From contig CAZAUT010000003.1 in NCBI GenBank assembly GCA_964488535.1, forward strand, positions 6,962 to 70,961: 64,000 nucleotides of DNA, in the 5' to 3' direction. The notes under the pieces are model-generated. The model worked only from the letters and a program-made list of their open reading frames with translations. It searched no databases and was not told the DNA's origin. Position numbers and translations under genes: made by a program. Positions 1 through 7,421 of the stretch are shown one piece after another; the first letter of the stretch is position 1, and every line of letters starts with the position of its first letter. Origin of the DNA: GWB1-38-13 sp964488535. GTDB lineage: Bacteria; Patescibacteriota; Microgenomatia; UBA8517.

Positions 1-1011
1 CCAATTTCTTGCAGCAACCATAATGGGATCATCGGGTGTCGCGAAATGTTGGTAGCAAACTTCCTCAACATCCCCGATTTCTTCGACCACTTTTAATTTT
101 CCGTAAGTCAAAGTTCCCGTTTTATCAACACAGATCGTTGTCACCGAACCTAATGTCTCTGCTGACAGAAGGTCTTTTACGAGTCCTTTTCTTTTTAATA
201 TTTTTTGCATCCCAACCGCCAAAACAACCGTCAGAGCAATTAAGAGTCCCTCAGGGATGGAAGAAACCGCAAGGGCGACTGAAGTTGTAAATATTTCTCT
301 TTTATCCATTCCGGTCAATAGTCCGATGACAAATACAAAAACAGTTAGAAATACCACCAATACCGTAAGCTGTCTGCTGAAAGCTTTCAACTGCTTAGTA
401 AGCGGAGTGTCTTCATCGGGTTTTTGGATTTGCTCCGCAATCTTCCCCATTTCGGTCAACCCTCCTGTTTTTGTAACCTCATAAACCGCCTCTCCTGAAG
501 AAACAATTGTTCCCATATAAATGTCGTCGCCGGTATCTTTTTCTACTGGAACGGATTCGCCTGTAAGCATCGCCTCTTCCAAAAAGAGACGGTTCGCACG
601 GATAAGTTTTCCGTCAGCGGGAACTTTCTCGCCCTGTTCAAGATCGACAATGTCTCCAGGTACGATGAATTTAGTCTCAATTCTCTTTTTTATTCCTCCT
701 CTTACAACTTCAGCAGTCTGCGTTATCATACTTCTCAACGACATCAAAGCGTTATTAGCCTTTTTTTCCTGAACATATCCGAGGGTGGAGTTGACAATTA
801 CCACAAAAAATATAATTGCCGTATCCGACAGTTCTTTCAAAAAGAAAGTAACTGTTCCGGCTGCCAAAAGAACATAAACAAGAGGGTTTTTGAATTGTGA
901 TAAAAATATCGCCAAAGAAGTCGGCGGTGCTTTTTCGGGAAGGGTGTTATACCCGTATTTGGTCAATCGCTCATTTGCTTCTTTTTCCGTCAATCCAATA
1001 ACATTTTCCAT
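1..1011 (-). CDS. Cation-transporting P-type ATPase, N-terminal part (cut by window edge)
   Basis: The gene starts at 1011 and runs off the left edge, so about 337 N-terminal residues are visible. It reads as a P2-type (SERCA/PMCA-like) ion pump: a cation-ATPase N-terminal domain, a first pair of membrane helices (about residues 45-85), the actuator domain with TGES near residue 150, a second helix pair containing the ion-site PEGL motif (SSIPEGL), and the phosphorylation motif DKTGTLT near residue 303, whose Asp is the phospho-acceptor. It would use ATP to move a cation, perhaps Ca2+ or Mn2+, across the membrane. The ion cannot be fixed because the later transmembrane segments are outside the window. 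The start is an ATG preceded by AAAGGG. Confidence 0.93.
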   Translation of the reverse strand, partial: MENVIGLTEKEANERLTKYGYNTLPEKAPPTSLAIFLSQFKNPLVYVLLAAGTVTFFLKELSDTAIIFFVVIVNSTLGYVQEKKANNALMSLRSMITQTAEVVRGGIKKRIETKFIVPGDIVDLEQGEKVPADGKLIRANRLFLEEAMLTGESVPVEKDTGDDIYMGTIVSSGEAVYEVTKTGGLTEMGKIAEQIQKPDEDTPLTKQLKAFSRQLTVLVVFLTVFVFVIGLLTGMDKREIFTTSVALAVSSIPEGLLIALTVVLAVGMQKILKRKGLVKDLLSAETLGSVTTICVDKTGTLTYGKLKVVEEIGDVEEVCYQHFATPDDPIMVAARNW

Positions 1012-1307
1012 CCCTTTAATCCTAACACAAAACCTGTTTGTCTTTATGGCTATATTGTTACGTTGCTATATGGCTATATTGCTAACACACATTTTCCATT
1101 TCATGATTTTCAATTTACTATTTTTTCCTAATATCTTTATATCCTAATATCGTAATATCTTTTTCTCTTTTCCCGATGATACTTAATACTTTATACATGA
1201 TACGTTATACATTATACGTAATACATTTTCTCCCCATATACCATATACAACATACAATATACTCGTCATCTTATTATCTTTATATCTTTGTATCTTTATA
1301 TCTTTTC
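1012..1307. repeat. Intergenic tract of short AT-rich tandem-like repeats
   Basis: No gene is visible here. The tract holds three repeat types that recur in the window: TATGGCTATATTG units (about 1046-1083), AATATC units such as TCCTAATATCGTAATATC (about 1127-1160 and 1265-1310), and ATACTTTATAC units such as ATACGTTATACATTATACG (about 1178-1225). They separate the ATPase from the DNA ligase gene. Confidence 0.7.
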
Positions 1308-3140
1308 CTATCTCCCCTGAAGCCCGAAAAGCATCTTTATTTCCTGAAGCGTTGTCGCTTCCTTTACGCTTTTATCTTCTCTAAACTTAACAAGTCTCGG
1401 AAAGCGAAGGGCATATCCGCTTGTGTGAATCGGGCTTTTGGTCAAGTCATCTCCCGCAAGCTCAACCACAAACTTTGGCTCAACCCAAAAATCGGGAGTG
1501 TAGTTTTTGTGCGCCTCATACTCTTTCGGCTTTTCTCTTACTTCTAATCGCTTAAGCCTTATTGCTAACTCTCTAAATTCTTCATCCGTTAAGCCCGTTC
1601 CTATTTTGGTTAAAGTTAATATCCTCCCCTCGCCCACCGTAGCCTTGCGCGAAGGCGGGTCAACAACTCCCACCAAAAATTGTCCTAAACCGAACGACGC
1701 CCTTTTACCTTTGCCGACGGTATAGCCCATGACTACGCAGTCAACCGTATCCGAAAGTTTTCCCACCGCTTCCTCTCCCTGCTTCATTTTTACCCACCGC
1801 CAGCCGGTCCGTCCCGAAACATATTTGCTATCATACTTCTTGATAAATATTCCTTCCAAGCCATCTTTGATTTTTTTTCTGTATTCGTTATTTATAACTT
1901 CAGGATCTTCAGTCACTACCATCGCGTCAACAACCAATAAATTATTTTCCTTGGAAATTATATTCTCTAAAAGTTTTCTTCTTTTATAATACGGCTCGTT
2001 CATCATATTTTTTCCGTCGCAATACAAAACATCAAATACCTGAAAGCTTAAAGGCACTGCTTCGCAGGTAACAGAAATCTGATGCACCCTCCTTCTTTTC
2101 ATCGTCGTCTGGAAATCGGCAAATTTTTTCATTTCGGGATCCATCCCAACGGCTTCGGAATCGAGAATTACTTCGCTGCAATTTACATATTTCCCGATTT
2201 CCGAAAGTTCCGGAAACATCTCCGTCACATCATTTGAGTTTCTGGTAAATGCTTTTATAAATACATTAGTTTGTTCGTGATTCGCATGCTTCGTTTCTTC
2301 GTTGTTTTGAATTTTTAATTTTTGTTTTGAGTTTTGAGTTTTAAGTTTTGAGCTTTTATAGTGGATTAAAACACGAAGTCCGTCAAACTTCGGCTCGATT
2401 GCCACTTTACCCATTTTTTCGATCATTTCGGCAGGTGACTTTATCCTTTGTCCGAGCATCGGAAGAACCGGAACTCCGACAACGGGGGTTACGTTTTTAC
2501 ACGTCTCGTCAATTCCCCTGAGCTTTACACTTTTAGCTAATAGCCCTACATCCGGTAAAATATTGTAGGCCTCTTCTATCTTCTTACTCTCACTCTTCCC
2601 CCCCGTTTCCATCCAGGAAAGCGCATCAATGATTGTCTTATCAGAAAAACCCAAACGCAATTTGCCAACAGGAATTCTTGCCAAATACCGGGCTGAAAGC
2701 GGATCAACACTTTTCAATAATTCCGCCAATTTATCAATTTTTCTTTCAACACTTCCCCCACCCTCGTCCACCGCAATCTTATAAAGTACATCATATACTT
2801 CGTCAACTGAAGAATTTGTTTTCTGCTTTCTGTTTATTGTTTCTTGTGCAAGCAGCTCCGTCACTATTCCCAAATCTCCTTTTACTTTATATTCCCGTAC
2901 CACATCCTCCACTTCACTTCCATACGCCTTCGCCACCGCCTGTATCACCAATTTGTCCGCCATATTAAAGACAATTCCTTTGTAGTTTGGAGCAAGTCCG
3001 CCAAGGGCTAGATAGCAAATTTTGTCTATTTCATCAGGTGAAGATGTTTTAAAAAGTTCCGCCAGTATTCTCGTGATCTCAAGACGGGAGGGCGTACTTT
3101 CAAGTCGTTGAAGAAAAATCGAAAATTGCGAAAAAGTCAT
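1308..3140 (-). CDS. lig: ATP-dependent DNA ligase (LigI/archaeal type)
   Basis: This enzyme seals nicks in duplex DNA using ATP, through a lysine-AMP intermediate. The 610-residue protein has an N-terminal helical DNA-binding domain (about 1-230), then the adenylation domain with the nucleotidyl-transferase motif KFDGLR near residue 250 (Lys is the adenylated residue), DSEAVG, FDVLYCDG, EGIFIKK and the motif V-type WVKMK, then an OB-fold with conserved C-terminal basic residues. The length is normal for the family. Bacteria generally replicate with the NAD-dependent LigA, so this may be a repair ligase or a replacement; which cannot be told from this window. Two in-frame repeat inserts lie in it: one after the KFDG motif (DNA 2305-2353, lysine/asparagine/glutamine-rich) and one near the OB-fold (DNA 1630-1662, residues PPSRKATVGEG). 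Confidence 0.95.
   Translation of the reverse strand: MTFSQFSIFLQRLESTPSRLEITRILAELFKTSSPDEIDKICYLALGGLAPNYKGIVFNMADKLVIQAVAKAYGSEVEDVVREYKVKGDLGIVTELLAQETINRKQKTNSSVDEVYDVLYKIAVDEGGGSVERKIDKLAELLKSVDPLSARYLARIPVGKLRLGFSDKTIIDALSWMETGGKSESKKIEEAYNILPDVGLLAKSVKLRGIDETCKNVTPVVGVPVLPMLGQRIKSPAEMIEKMGKVAIEPKFDGLRVLIHYKSSKLKTQNSKQKLKIQNNEETKHANHEQTNVFIKAFTRNSNDVTEMFPELSEIGKYVNCSEVILDSEAVGMDPEMKKFADFQTTMKRRRVHQISVTCEAVPLSFQVFDVLYCDGKNMMNEPYYKRRKLLENIISKENNLLVVDAMVVTEDPEVINNEYRKKIKDGLEGIFIKKYDSKYVSGRTGWRWVKMKQGEEAVGKLSDTVDCVVMGYTVGKGKRASFGLGQFLVGVVDPPSRKATVGEGRILTLTKIGTGLTDEEFRELAIRLKRLEVREKPKEYEAHKNYTPDFWVEPKFVVELAGDDLTKSPIHTSGYALRFPRLVKFREDKSVKEATTLQEIKMLFGLQGR
1630..1662. repeat. In-frame copy of the CTTGCGCGAAGG-type repeat inside lig
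   Basis: The DNA around CCGTAGCCTTGCGCGAAGG matches copies in fpg (13630-13663), a glycosyltransferase (15098-15131) and the T-box leader (about 24375-24395). Here it adds the residues PPSRKATVGEG to the ligase OB-fold without breaking the frame. Confidence 0.7.
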
Positions 3141-3327
3141 AAGCTATTATAAATCCTAAATCCTAATTTCCAAATCCTAAATAATTTTCAAATGTTCAAT
3201 ACAAAATTTTTTAGGATCCTTATATATTTGAATTTAAATATTAGAGTTTGTTTAGAATTTAGAGTTTAGTGCTTAGAATTTATCTTTGTAACCATCAGCT
3301 GAACTAATTCCGATCAGTTGATTTGTA

Positions 3328-3528
3328 TTATGTATTTATCAAATATGTGGAGAAAAATAGGTATCCGAAAAATACCATAAGAAAAAAGAGTATCCCGAAT
3401 GTTAATGTTAAATACCCGTGTTCGTTTCGGTGAATTAGTTTGTTAAGACCGTCGCCAAACATCGTTATTCCAAATATCGCAGGTAATACCAAAACTATGT
3501 ACAAAAATTGTGGGTCAGATGGACTCAT
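3328..3528 (-). CDS. Small two-helix membrane protein, unknown function
   Basis: This is a 66-residue protein I do not recognise. Two hydrophobic segments, about residues 8-25 and 40-62, are joined by a short polar stretch with HRNEHG, which predicts a membrane hairpin. It sits alone between repeat tracts, on the same strand as the ligase but separated from it by about 190 bases of repeat sequence. The composition, with a clean hydrophobic pattern and a normal start, argues for a real gene rather than chance. No catalytic motif is visible. Confidence 0.55.
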   Translation of the reverse strand: MSPSDPQFLYIVLVLPAIFGITMFGDGLNKLIHRNEHGYLTLTFGILFFLMVFFGYLFFSTYLINT

Positions 3529-3553
3529 ACCTTAAAAAATAAATACAAATTTC

Positions 3554-4010
3554 AAATAAATACCAATAAATACAAATTACCAATAAATAATTACCCCAAA
3601 CACACTATCTTTTTCTGGAATTGGAAATAATCCTACTAACTATGGCTACAATTTCTTCCCCTTCTTTAATCAAAACACTTATTTTATCTTTAAAGATAAT
3701 ATTTAATTCGTACAAAAGTTTTAACCAATAAACGCTTTCTTTACCCTCTTTTCTTACCGTTGTAAAATTATGAACAAAATCTTTCGAGGAAGATACTCCA
3801 TCGGCTTCCTCGGAATTGGCGCCCATTGAAGTTGAAGACCGCAACAATTGTCCAATAACAATTTTATTTTCATCCGATTTAGGAAGCGACTTTGTTAATT
3901 TAATGACACTGATCACAAACATAAAAATTCGCCTATAAATATTGTATTTTCTGTTTTTAATTGGTAATTGGTACTTATTGGTGTTCATTGGTATTTATTG
4001 GTATTTATTT
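3554..4010. mobile_element. S23 gene bracketed by a 20-bp perfect inverted repeat (IVS-like cassette)
   Basis: The left arm at 3554-3573 (AAATAAATACCAATAAATAC) is the exact reverse complement of the right arm at 3991-4010. Both arms lie in longer tracts of the same repeat (3541-3597 and 3957-4018), and the S23-family gene lies between them. Inverted repeats around an S23 reading frame are the known layout of intervening sequences in 23S rRNA of Leptospira and others. Here the unit lies outside any rRNA. Calling it a mobile element is inference. Confidence 0.5.
3605..3988 (-). CDS. Four-helix-bundle protein, S23/IVS-encoded family (copy 1 of 6)
   Basis: This 127-residue all-helical protein belongs to the S23 family, first found in intervening sequences of 23S rRNA; its biochemical role is unknown and RNA binding is only suspected. 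Family hallmarks are visible: a run of aliphatic helix followed by LPKSDENK, the RSSTSMGANSEEAD helix (matching the usual R-S-x-x-S-x-x-A-N-x-x-E-A-x pattern), a KDF motif and KEGKESVYWL. The first 17 or so residues are encoded by the flanking ATTGGTATTTATTGG repeat, so the functional start may be further in. The gene is enclosed by a perfect 20-bp inverted repeat. Five other family members occur in this window. Confidence 0.88.
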   Translation of the reverse strand: MNTNKYQLPIKNRKYNIYRRIFMFVISVIKLTKSLPKSDENKIVIGQLLRSSTSMGANSEEADGVSSSKDFVHNFTTVRKEGKESVYWLKLLYELNIIFKDKISVLIKEGEEIVAIVSRIISNSRKR

Positions 4011-5066
4011 TGTAATTACATACCTCGCTGCTTTCGTCTTTCCTTCTTTCTTAATAATCTTATTTTCGATCAGATAGTTCATGTCACGAAGAACTGTGTC
4101 TTCCGATACCATCGGGAAAAGTCTTTTTAGTTCCCCCATTCCGACATATCCGACCTCGCCCATGTGTTCAATCAATTTCATCTGCCGTTCAGTAAGAGCG
4201 ATCTGGTTCCCGATCAAGCCTTTAAGACGGGAATCAACGGAGAGTTTTCTAATTCTTTCTTTTATTTTCGTTAATTCAATAGCCACCACCTGGGTAAAGT
4301 ACTCAAGCCACTCCGTCAGATCTTTTTCAAAAACATCACCCTGTTGTGAATCCGTCTTTTCAAAGGCTTCATAATAACTTGCAGGGTCGGCGTCAAAATG
4401 CTCTTCAAGGGAGAAAAAGCTTTTTATATCATAGTTCTCCCTCATTAATACAAGAGTTGAAAAAGCTCTGACTGTCCTTCCATTTCCTTCCACAAAAGGG
4501 TGGATAGAAACAAGAATATAATGAACAATTCCCGCCTTCAATATTGGATGTTCCTCCCGTGTATAAGGGCTATTTAACCATGCAATAAACTGCTCCAAAA
4601 GTATCGGCACTCTGGGAAAATTTGGCGGTTGAAAAACAATTTTTCCGCTGCCTTCTTCCTTAATAACAACTTCACTTTTTCGCAATATCCCGCTTTTTTC
4701 GGGCGCAACAACCTTATCTACCGTTTCTTTGTGAATGTCGGTCAACATCGAAATTTCATACCCCCCCCGTTTTTCTTTCAGTTCATCCAGGAGTCCGACA
4801 ACCCTCCTGTAATTTATGACTTCCTGGACATCGCGCTCTCTGGCAAATATCTCTTGTCCCTCCAACACCTGCCTCGCCTGGTCAATATTAAGGTCGTTTC
4901 CCTCCAAATGCGTACCGTGGTGAACGGTCCGCAATATAGCTTCGCTTTTAAATCTCTTTTCGTACAAGGGAACCAAGGGGGCATTTTCGATAACCTCTTT
5001 GGCAGCCTCAATCGCGCCGATGTTTCGAAGAATTTTGTTTGTAATTACAAACTTAGGTTCAAACAT
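4005..5066 (-). CDS. Fic-domain protein with C-terminal winged helix
   Basis: Fic enzymes transfer AMP, or less often another nucleotide or phosphate, from a nucleotide to a hydroxyl on a target protein. The core motif is complete: HPFVEGNGR near residue 190, with the catalytic His and the phosphate-binding GNGR. Near residue 55 is THLEGN, which fits the autoinhibitory helix motif ([S/T]xxxE[G/N]), so activity is probably held in check within the same polypeptide. The C-terminal 80 residues look like a winged helix-turn-helix (LTERQMKLIEHM onward), as in other Fic proteins that may regulate their own promoters. At 353 residues it is a typical length. No antitoxin partner is adjacent, which suits the built-in inhibitor. 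The last codons run into the repeat that surrounds the S23 gene. Confidence 0.92.
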   Translation of the reverse strand: MFEPKFVITNKILRNIGAIEAAKEVIENAPLVPLYEKRFKSEAILRTVHHGTHLEGNDLNIDQARQVLEGQEIFARERDVQEVINYRRVVGLLDELKEKRGGYEISMLTDIHKETVDKVVAPEKSGILRKSEVVIKEEGSGKIVFQPPNFPRVPILLEQFIAWLNSPYTREEHPILKAGIVHYILVSIHPFVEGNGRTVRAFSTLVLMRENYDIKSFFSLEEHFDADPASYYEAFEKTDSQQGDVFEKDLTEWLEYFTQVVAIELTKIKERIRKLSVDSRLKGLIGNQIALTERQMKLIEHMGEVGYVGMGELKRLFPMVSEDTVLRDMNYLIENKIIKKEGKTKAARYVITK

Positions 5067-5134
5067 ACCTTAAGTATTACTCTACTTATATCATATATCA
5101 GTATGCGTTTAAAGTGCGGAAAAAACATCTGTTA

Positions 5135-5164
5135 TTGACAATTCCCTATCTTTGCAGATACAAT
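5135..5164 (+). promoter_or_regulatory. Sigma-70 promoter giving a leaderless mRNA
   Basis: TTGACA (5135-5140), an 18-base spacer and TACAAT (5159-5164). The predicted transcription start, about 7 bases after the -10 box, falls at 5171-5173, which is the ATG of the next gene. Confidence 0.75.
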
Positions 5165-5172
5165 CCGCGCTA

Positions 5173-5556
5173 ATGGCACCACTACTTGAACATGGGGTTA
5201 ACCTTGATCCGGGAATCCGATACCGTTTCGTAAGTAATGGAAAAACTATTGCTTGTGCACCTCACGACCTCTTTGGTTTCGACTCTTCCAGACCGGATAA
5301 TAATTTGACGCACACTCAATTGGCAATAAAATATAAACTTTCCACAGAAATAGATGAACACGGGAGACCATTTGTGGCTTCGGCGGGATGGCTTGAGCCG
5401 GTAATGTCTGATAAAGGATACAAATGGCGTCTTGACAATGAAGTGAACACTTGTGCCTTAAAAGGTAACTGGAAAGAACGAGAAACAGCCTTTGCAAATG
5501 TTCGGCAAAAGTTAATTGAAATCTTGGGTGAAGATAAAGTTGCTGTTGGTGAATAA
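5173..5556 (+). CDS. Hypothetical protein, leaderless
   Basis: I do not recognise this 127-residue soluble protein. It begins MAPLLEHGVNL; an upstream in-frame TTG at 5152 is possible, but the consensus promoter at 5135-5164 places the transcript start on the ATG at 5173, so that start is preferred. Visible features are a mixed alpha/beta composition, an ACAPHDLFGF stretch, a WLEPVMSDKGYKWRL segment and a helical C-terminus. It stands alone on the plus strand between two minus-strand genes and converges on nnrD with no spacing. No motif gives a function. Confidence 0.6.
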   Translation: MAPLLEHGVNLDPGIRYRFVSNGKTIACAPHDLFGFDSSRPDNNLTHTQLAIKYKLSTEIDEHGRPFVASAGWLEPVMSDKGYKWRLDNEVNTCALKGNWKERETAFANVRQKLIEILGEDKVAVGE

Positions 5557-6429
5557 TCACTTCATTAAATCAAAAAACGTCTCAGGTATTTTTTCAGCAA
5601 GGTCATCAGAATTGTAGTTTACCCCAACCTTTTTATACAACTCATCCGCCACAGCTTTCTCTATATAACTTGCCGCACAAGCTGCTAAAAACGGCTCGTT
5701 CTTGGCAAGTAACGCAACTGTCAACCCCGCCAACACATCCCCGCTTCCCCCTTTGGTAAGTCCAGGATTTCCACCTGTTACTTTTACACACTCATTTGGT
5801 GAACAAACCACTGACTTGGAACCTTTGGCAACAATAATACAGTTGTGTTTTTTTGCCATTTCCTGAACCACTTCCACTCTTCTACTCTTCCACTCTTCTA
5901 CTCTAAAGAGTATTTCCAACTCTTTAGCATTCGGAGTTAGTATAGCGTTGTTGGGAATCCATTTATTATCTATGGTTTGCAAACTCCCTGCATCAATCAC
6001 CCACTTCTTATGAGGGAACTTCAACAGTAATCTTTTAGTAATTTCTCTCGTTTTATTTCCTTCCCTGTCATATTTTTTCACCCCTAATTCATTGTTCATA
6101 ATTCTTGATTCATGCGTAAAGCGCATCATCCCCGGCCCGATCAAAACCGCGTCCGACTTTTCAATATACGCATCAACTTCCTCCCATGGAACCAATATAA
6201 AAGAGGACAATTCTGCTTTTAGTCGCTCAGCAACCCCGCCTACGCTTGACTCCGGCGAAGCAAAGAAAACCATATCCACAACTCTTGAAGCGGCTTTTAA
6301 CGCCAGTATGGGTGCTCCATGGAAGAGTGATGATCCTCCGATTATTGTTACCTGCCCATTTTCCTCATTAGACGAACCCCATGCTGGACTATATAAACCT
6401 GTTAACAGTTTGGTATCAAATATTTTCAT
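5557..6429 (-). CDS. nnrD: ADP/ATP-dependent NAD(P)H-hydrate dehydratase (YjeF C-terminal/ribokinase-like)
   Basis: This enzyme repairs damaged NAD(P)H by dehydrating the hydrate (NADHX/NADPHX) with ATP or ADP. The 290-residue protein is the stand-alone kinase-like half of the YjeF family; the epimerase half is not fused. Visible motifs are the N-terminal GGSSLFHGAP substrate loop, NPGL and the nucleotide-binding GGSGDVLAG near residue 240. The start is taken as the ATG at 6429; an upstream TTG would add three residues. DNA 5872-5904 is a copy of the CTCTTCTACTC repeat read in frame as EEWKSRRVE. Just upstream is a second, broken copy of the same gene start (6519-6589). Confidence 0.9.
   Translation of the reverse strand: MKIFDTKLLTGLYSPAWGSSNEENGQVTIIGGSSLFHGAPILALKAASRVVDMVFFASPESSVGGVAERLKAELSSFILVPWEEVDAYIEKSDAVLIGPGMMRFTHESRIMNNELGVKKYDREGNKTREITKRLLLKFPHKKWVIDAGSLQTIDNKWIPNNAILTPNAKELEILFRVEEWKSRRVEVVQEMAKKHNCIIVAKGSKSVVCSPNECVKVTGGNPGLTKGGSGDVLAGLTVALLAKNEPFLAACAASYIEKAVADELYKKVGVNYNSDDLAEKIPETFFDLMK
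5872..5904. repeat. In-frame CTCTTCTACTC repeat inside nnrD
   Basis: The same pyrimidine-rich unit occurs in recF (7755-7788), the exonuclease gene (16818-16852 and 16885-16917), the second PBP gene (50996-51028) and between genes at about 58745-58810. Here it adds a charged linker of about 10 residues. Confidence 0.7.
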
Positions 6430-6449
6430 AATAAACAAAAATGGATAAG

Positions 6450-6518
6450 TCCCGTAGCCACGCTCTTGCGACGCGAGGACGTAGACCTCGGGAGCAAGTA
6501 AGTGTGGTATCGGGAACC
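6450..6518. repeat. Structured repeat element, hairpin type (copy 1)
   Basis: A unit bounded by CCCGTA and TATCGGG holds an inner hairpin CGAGG-ACGTAGA-CCTCG and the phrase GTAAGTGTG. Clearly related copies lie at 14118-14186 and 24886-24950. It separates nnrD from a broken duplicate of its own 5' end. Confidence 0.65.
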
Positions 6519-6589
6519 ATTATCCTCCCCGCTTGAATCCCATGCAGATTTGTAGAGCTTTTTCAGATCTTCTTTACCGAAGGTTTTCA
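6519..6589 (-). pseudogene. Truncated second copy of the nnrD 5' end
   Basis: Starting at the ATG at 6589 the DNA encodes MKTFGKEDLKKLYKSAWDSS and then GEDNG. This aligns with the start of the intact neighbour (MKIFDTKLLTGLYSPAWGSS, then NEENG). The similarity ends at the structured repeat at 6450-6518. It is therefore a remnant of a tandem duplication or the original gene start displaced by an insertion. Its ORF continues through the repeat but would make no dehydratase. Confidence 0.7.
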
Positions 6590-6641
6590 TATAATGATTA
6601 TAAATATTATAATCGTTATAATTGGTATAACATAGACATGT

Positions 6642-6965
6642 ATGAATAAAACAGAAGAACAAATCTACAAAAAAGAGGTCGCAAAACAAAAAATGATCCA
6701 TGAGGCGGTTATGGACGATGCAAAAGAATTCAAAAAGCAATTTGTTGCAAGATCTTTAAAGCTTGTTACAAGTGGGTTCGGACTTGTCTCGGCACTAGCA
6801 TGGAATGAATTGATCAAAGAAGCTGTCGAAGTATATATAAAACCTTACTTCGGAAAAAACTCGGGATTAATTTCTTTGGCAATTTATGCACTACTCGTAA
6901 CTGCTCTTGCTGTCTTTATAACTTATCAATTGAGTAAGATTTCCGATTACTCTAAGGAGGATTAG
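6642..6965 (+). CDS. Small membrane protein, DUF5654-like
   Basis: This 107-residue protein has a charged N-terminal helix (about 1-35), then two hydrophobic helices (about 40-60 and 78-100) and a short charged tail. The segment SGFGLVSALAWNELIKEAV followed by a second helix is what I associate with the DUF5654 family of small membrane proteins in Patescibacteria and Archaea; that assignment is from memory of the pattern, and the function is unknown. A TATAAC box at 6626-6631 predicts a very short leader of about four bases. The gene converges with the next one with a 4-base overlap. Confidence 0.65.
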   Translation: MNKTEEQIYKKEVAKQKMIHEAVMDDAKEFKKQFVARSLKLVTSGFGLVSALAWNELIKEAVEVYIKPYFGKNSGLISLAIYALLVTALAVFITYQLSKISDYSKED

Positions 6966-7237
6966 TCATCAACAATTCCCTTTTTTGGCTGCCCAGCCTC
7001 CTCAAAACGCAATCTCATTTTAATTGTATCCACCTGATAATAACGGCCTGTTTCAACAGTTTGAGGTCCGCTGCCTTCCGCAACCGTAAGAAAAGAACCC
7101 TTTCGATCTGATGATAATGGTTTGCCAGGATTATTCTTCGCATGTTGAATTACCAAATCATCATATATTTTCCTTTGCTCACTTGTGAGATTGTCGAGCC
7201 TGTTCCTAAACTGCTTTTGCAAAAATTCTGATTCCAT
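6962..7237 (-). CDS. Hypothetical protein with strong ribosome binding site
   Basis: I do not recognise this 91-residue protein. The start at 7237 is chosen because TAGGAGG lies five bases upstream of the ATG; longer starts further upstream would not use it. The N-terminal half looks helical (EFLQKQFRNRLDNLTSEQRK) and the C-terminal half contains a short beta-rich part with VETGRYYQVDTIKMRLRF. It has no membrane segment or signal peptide. It is one of the few genes here with a perfect Shine-Dalgarno sequence. Confidence 0.6.
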   Translation of the reverse strand: MESEFLQKQFRNRLDNLTSEQRKIYDDLVIQHAKNNPGKPLSSDRKGSFLTVAEGSGPQTVETGRYYQVDTIKMRLRFEEAGQPKKGIVDD

Positions 7238-7421
7238 ATTACCTCCTATTTTACACCCAACCAATATCTCCTTTCCACAAGAGATTGATTGTGTTACTTA
7301 GTTACTTGGTTACTTTATGGAGATTCGTAATTGGGAATTGGTGTACATTTGTGCACATTGGTACTTATTTGTATTTATTTCCCTATATACAACATACAAT
7401 ATACTTTTTCTCATAGTATCT

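Noticed and set aside
36..1147. Plus-strand ORFs over the left end
   Set aside because: They are antisense to a clear P-type ATPase with DKTGTLT and TGES on the minus strand.
1012..1307. CRISPR array
   Set aside because: Repeats are short, imperfect and run into each other without constant-length unique spacers; no cas genes are present.
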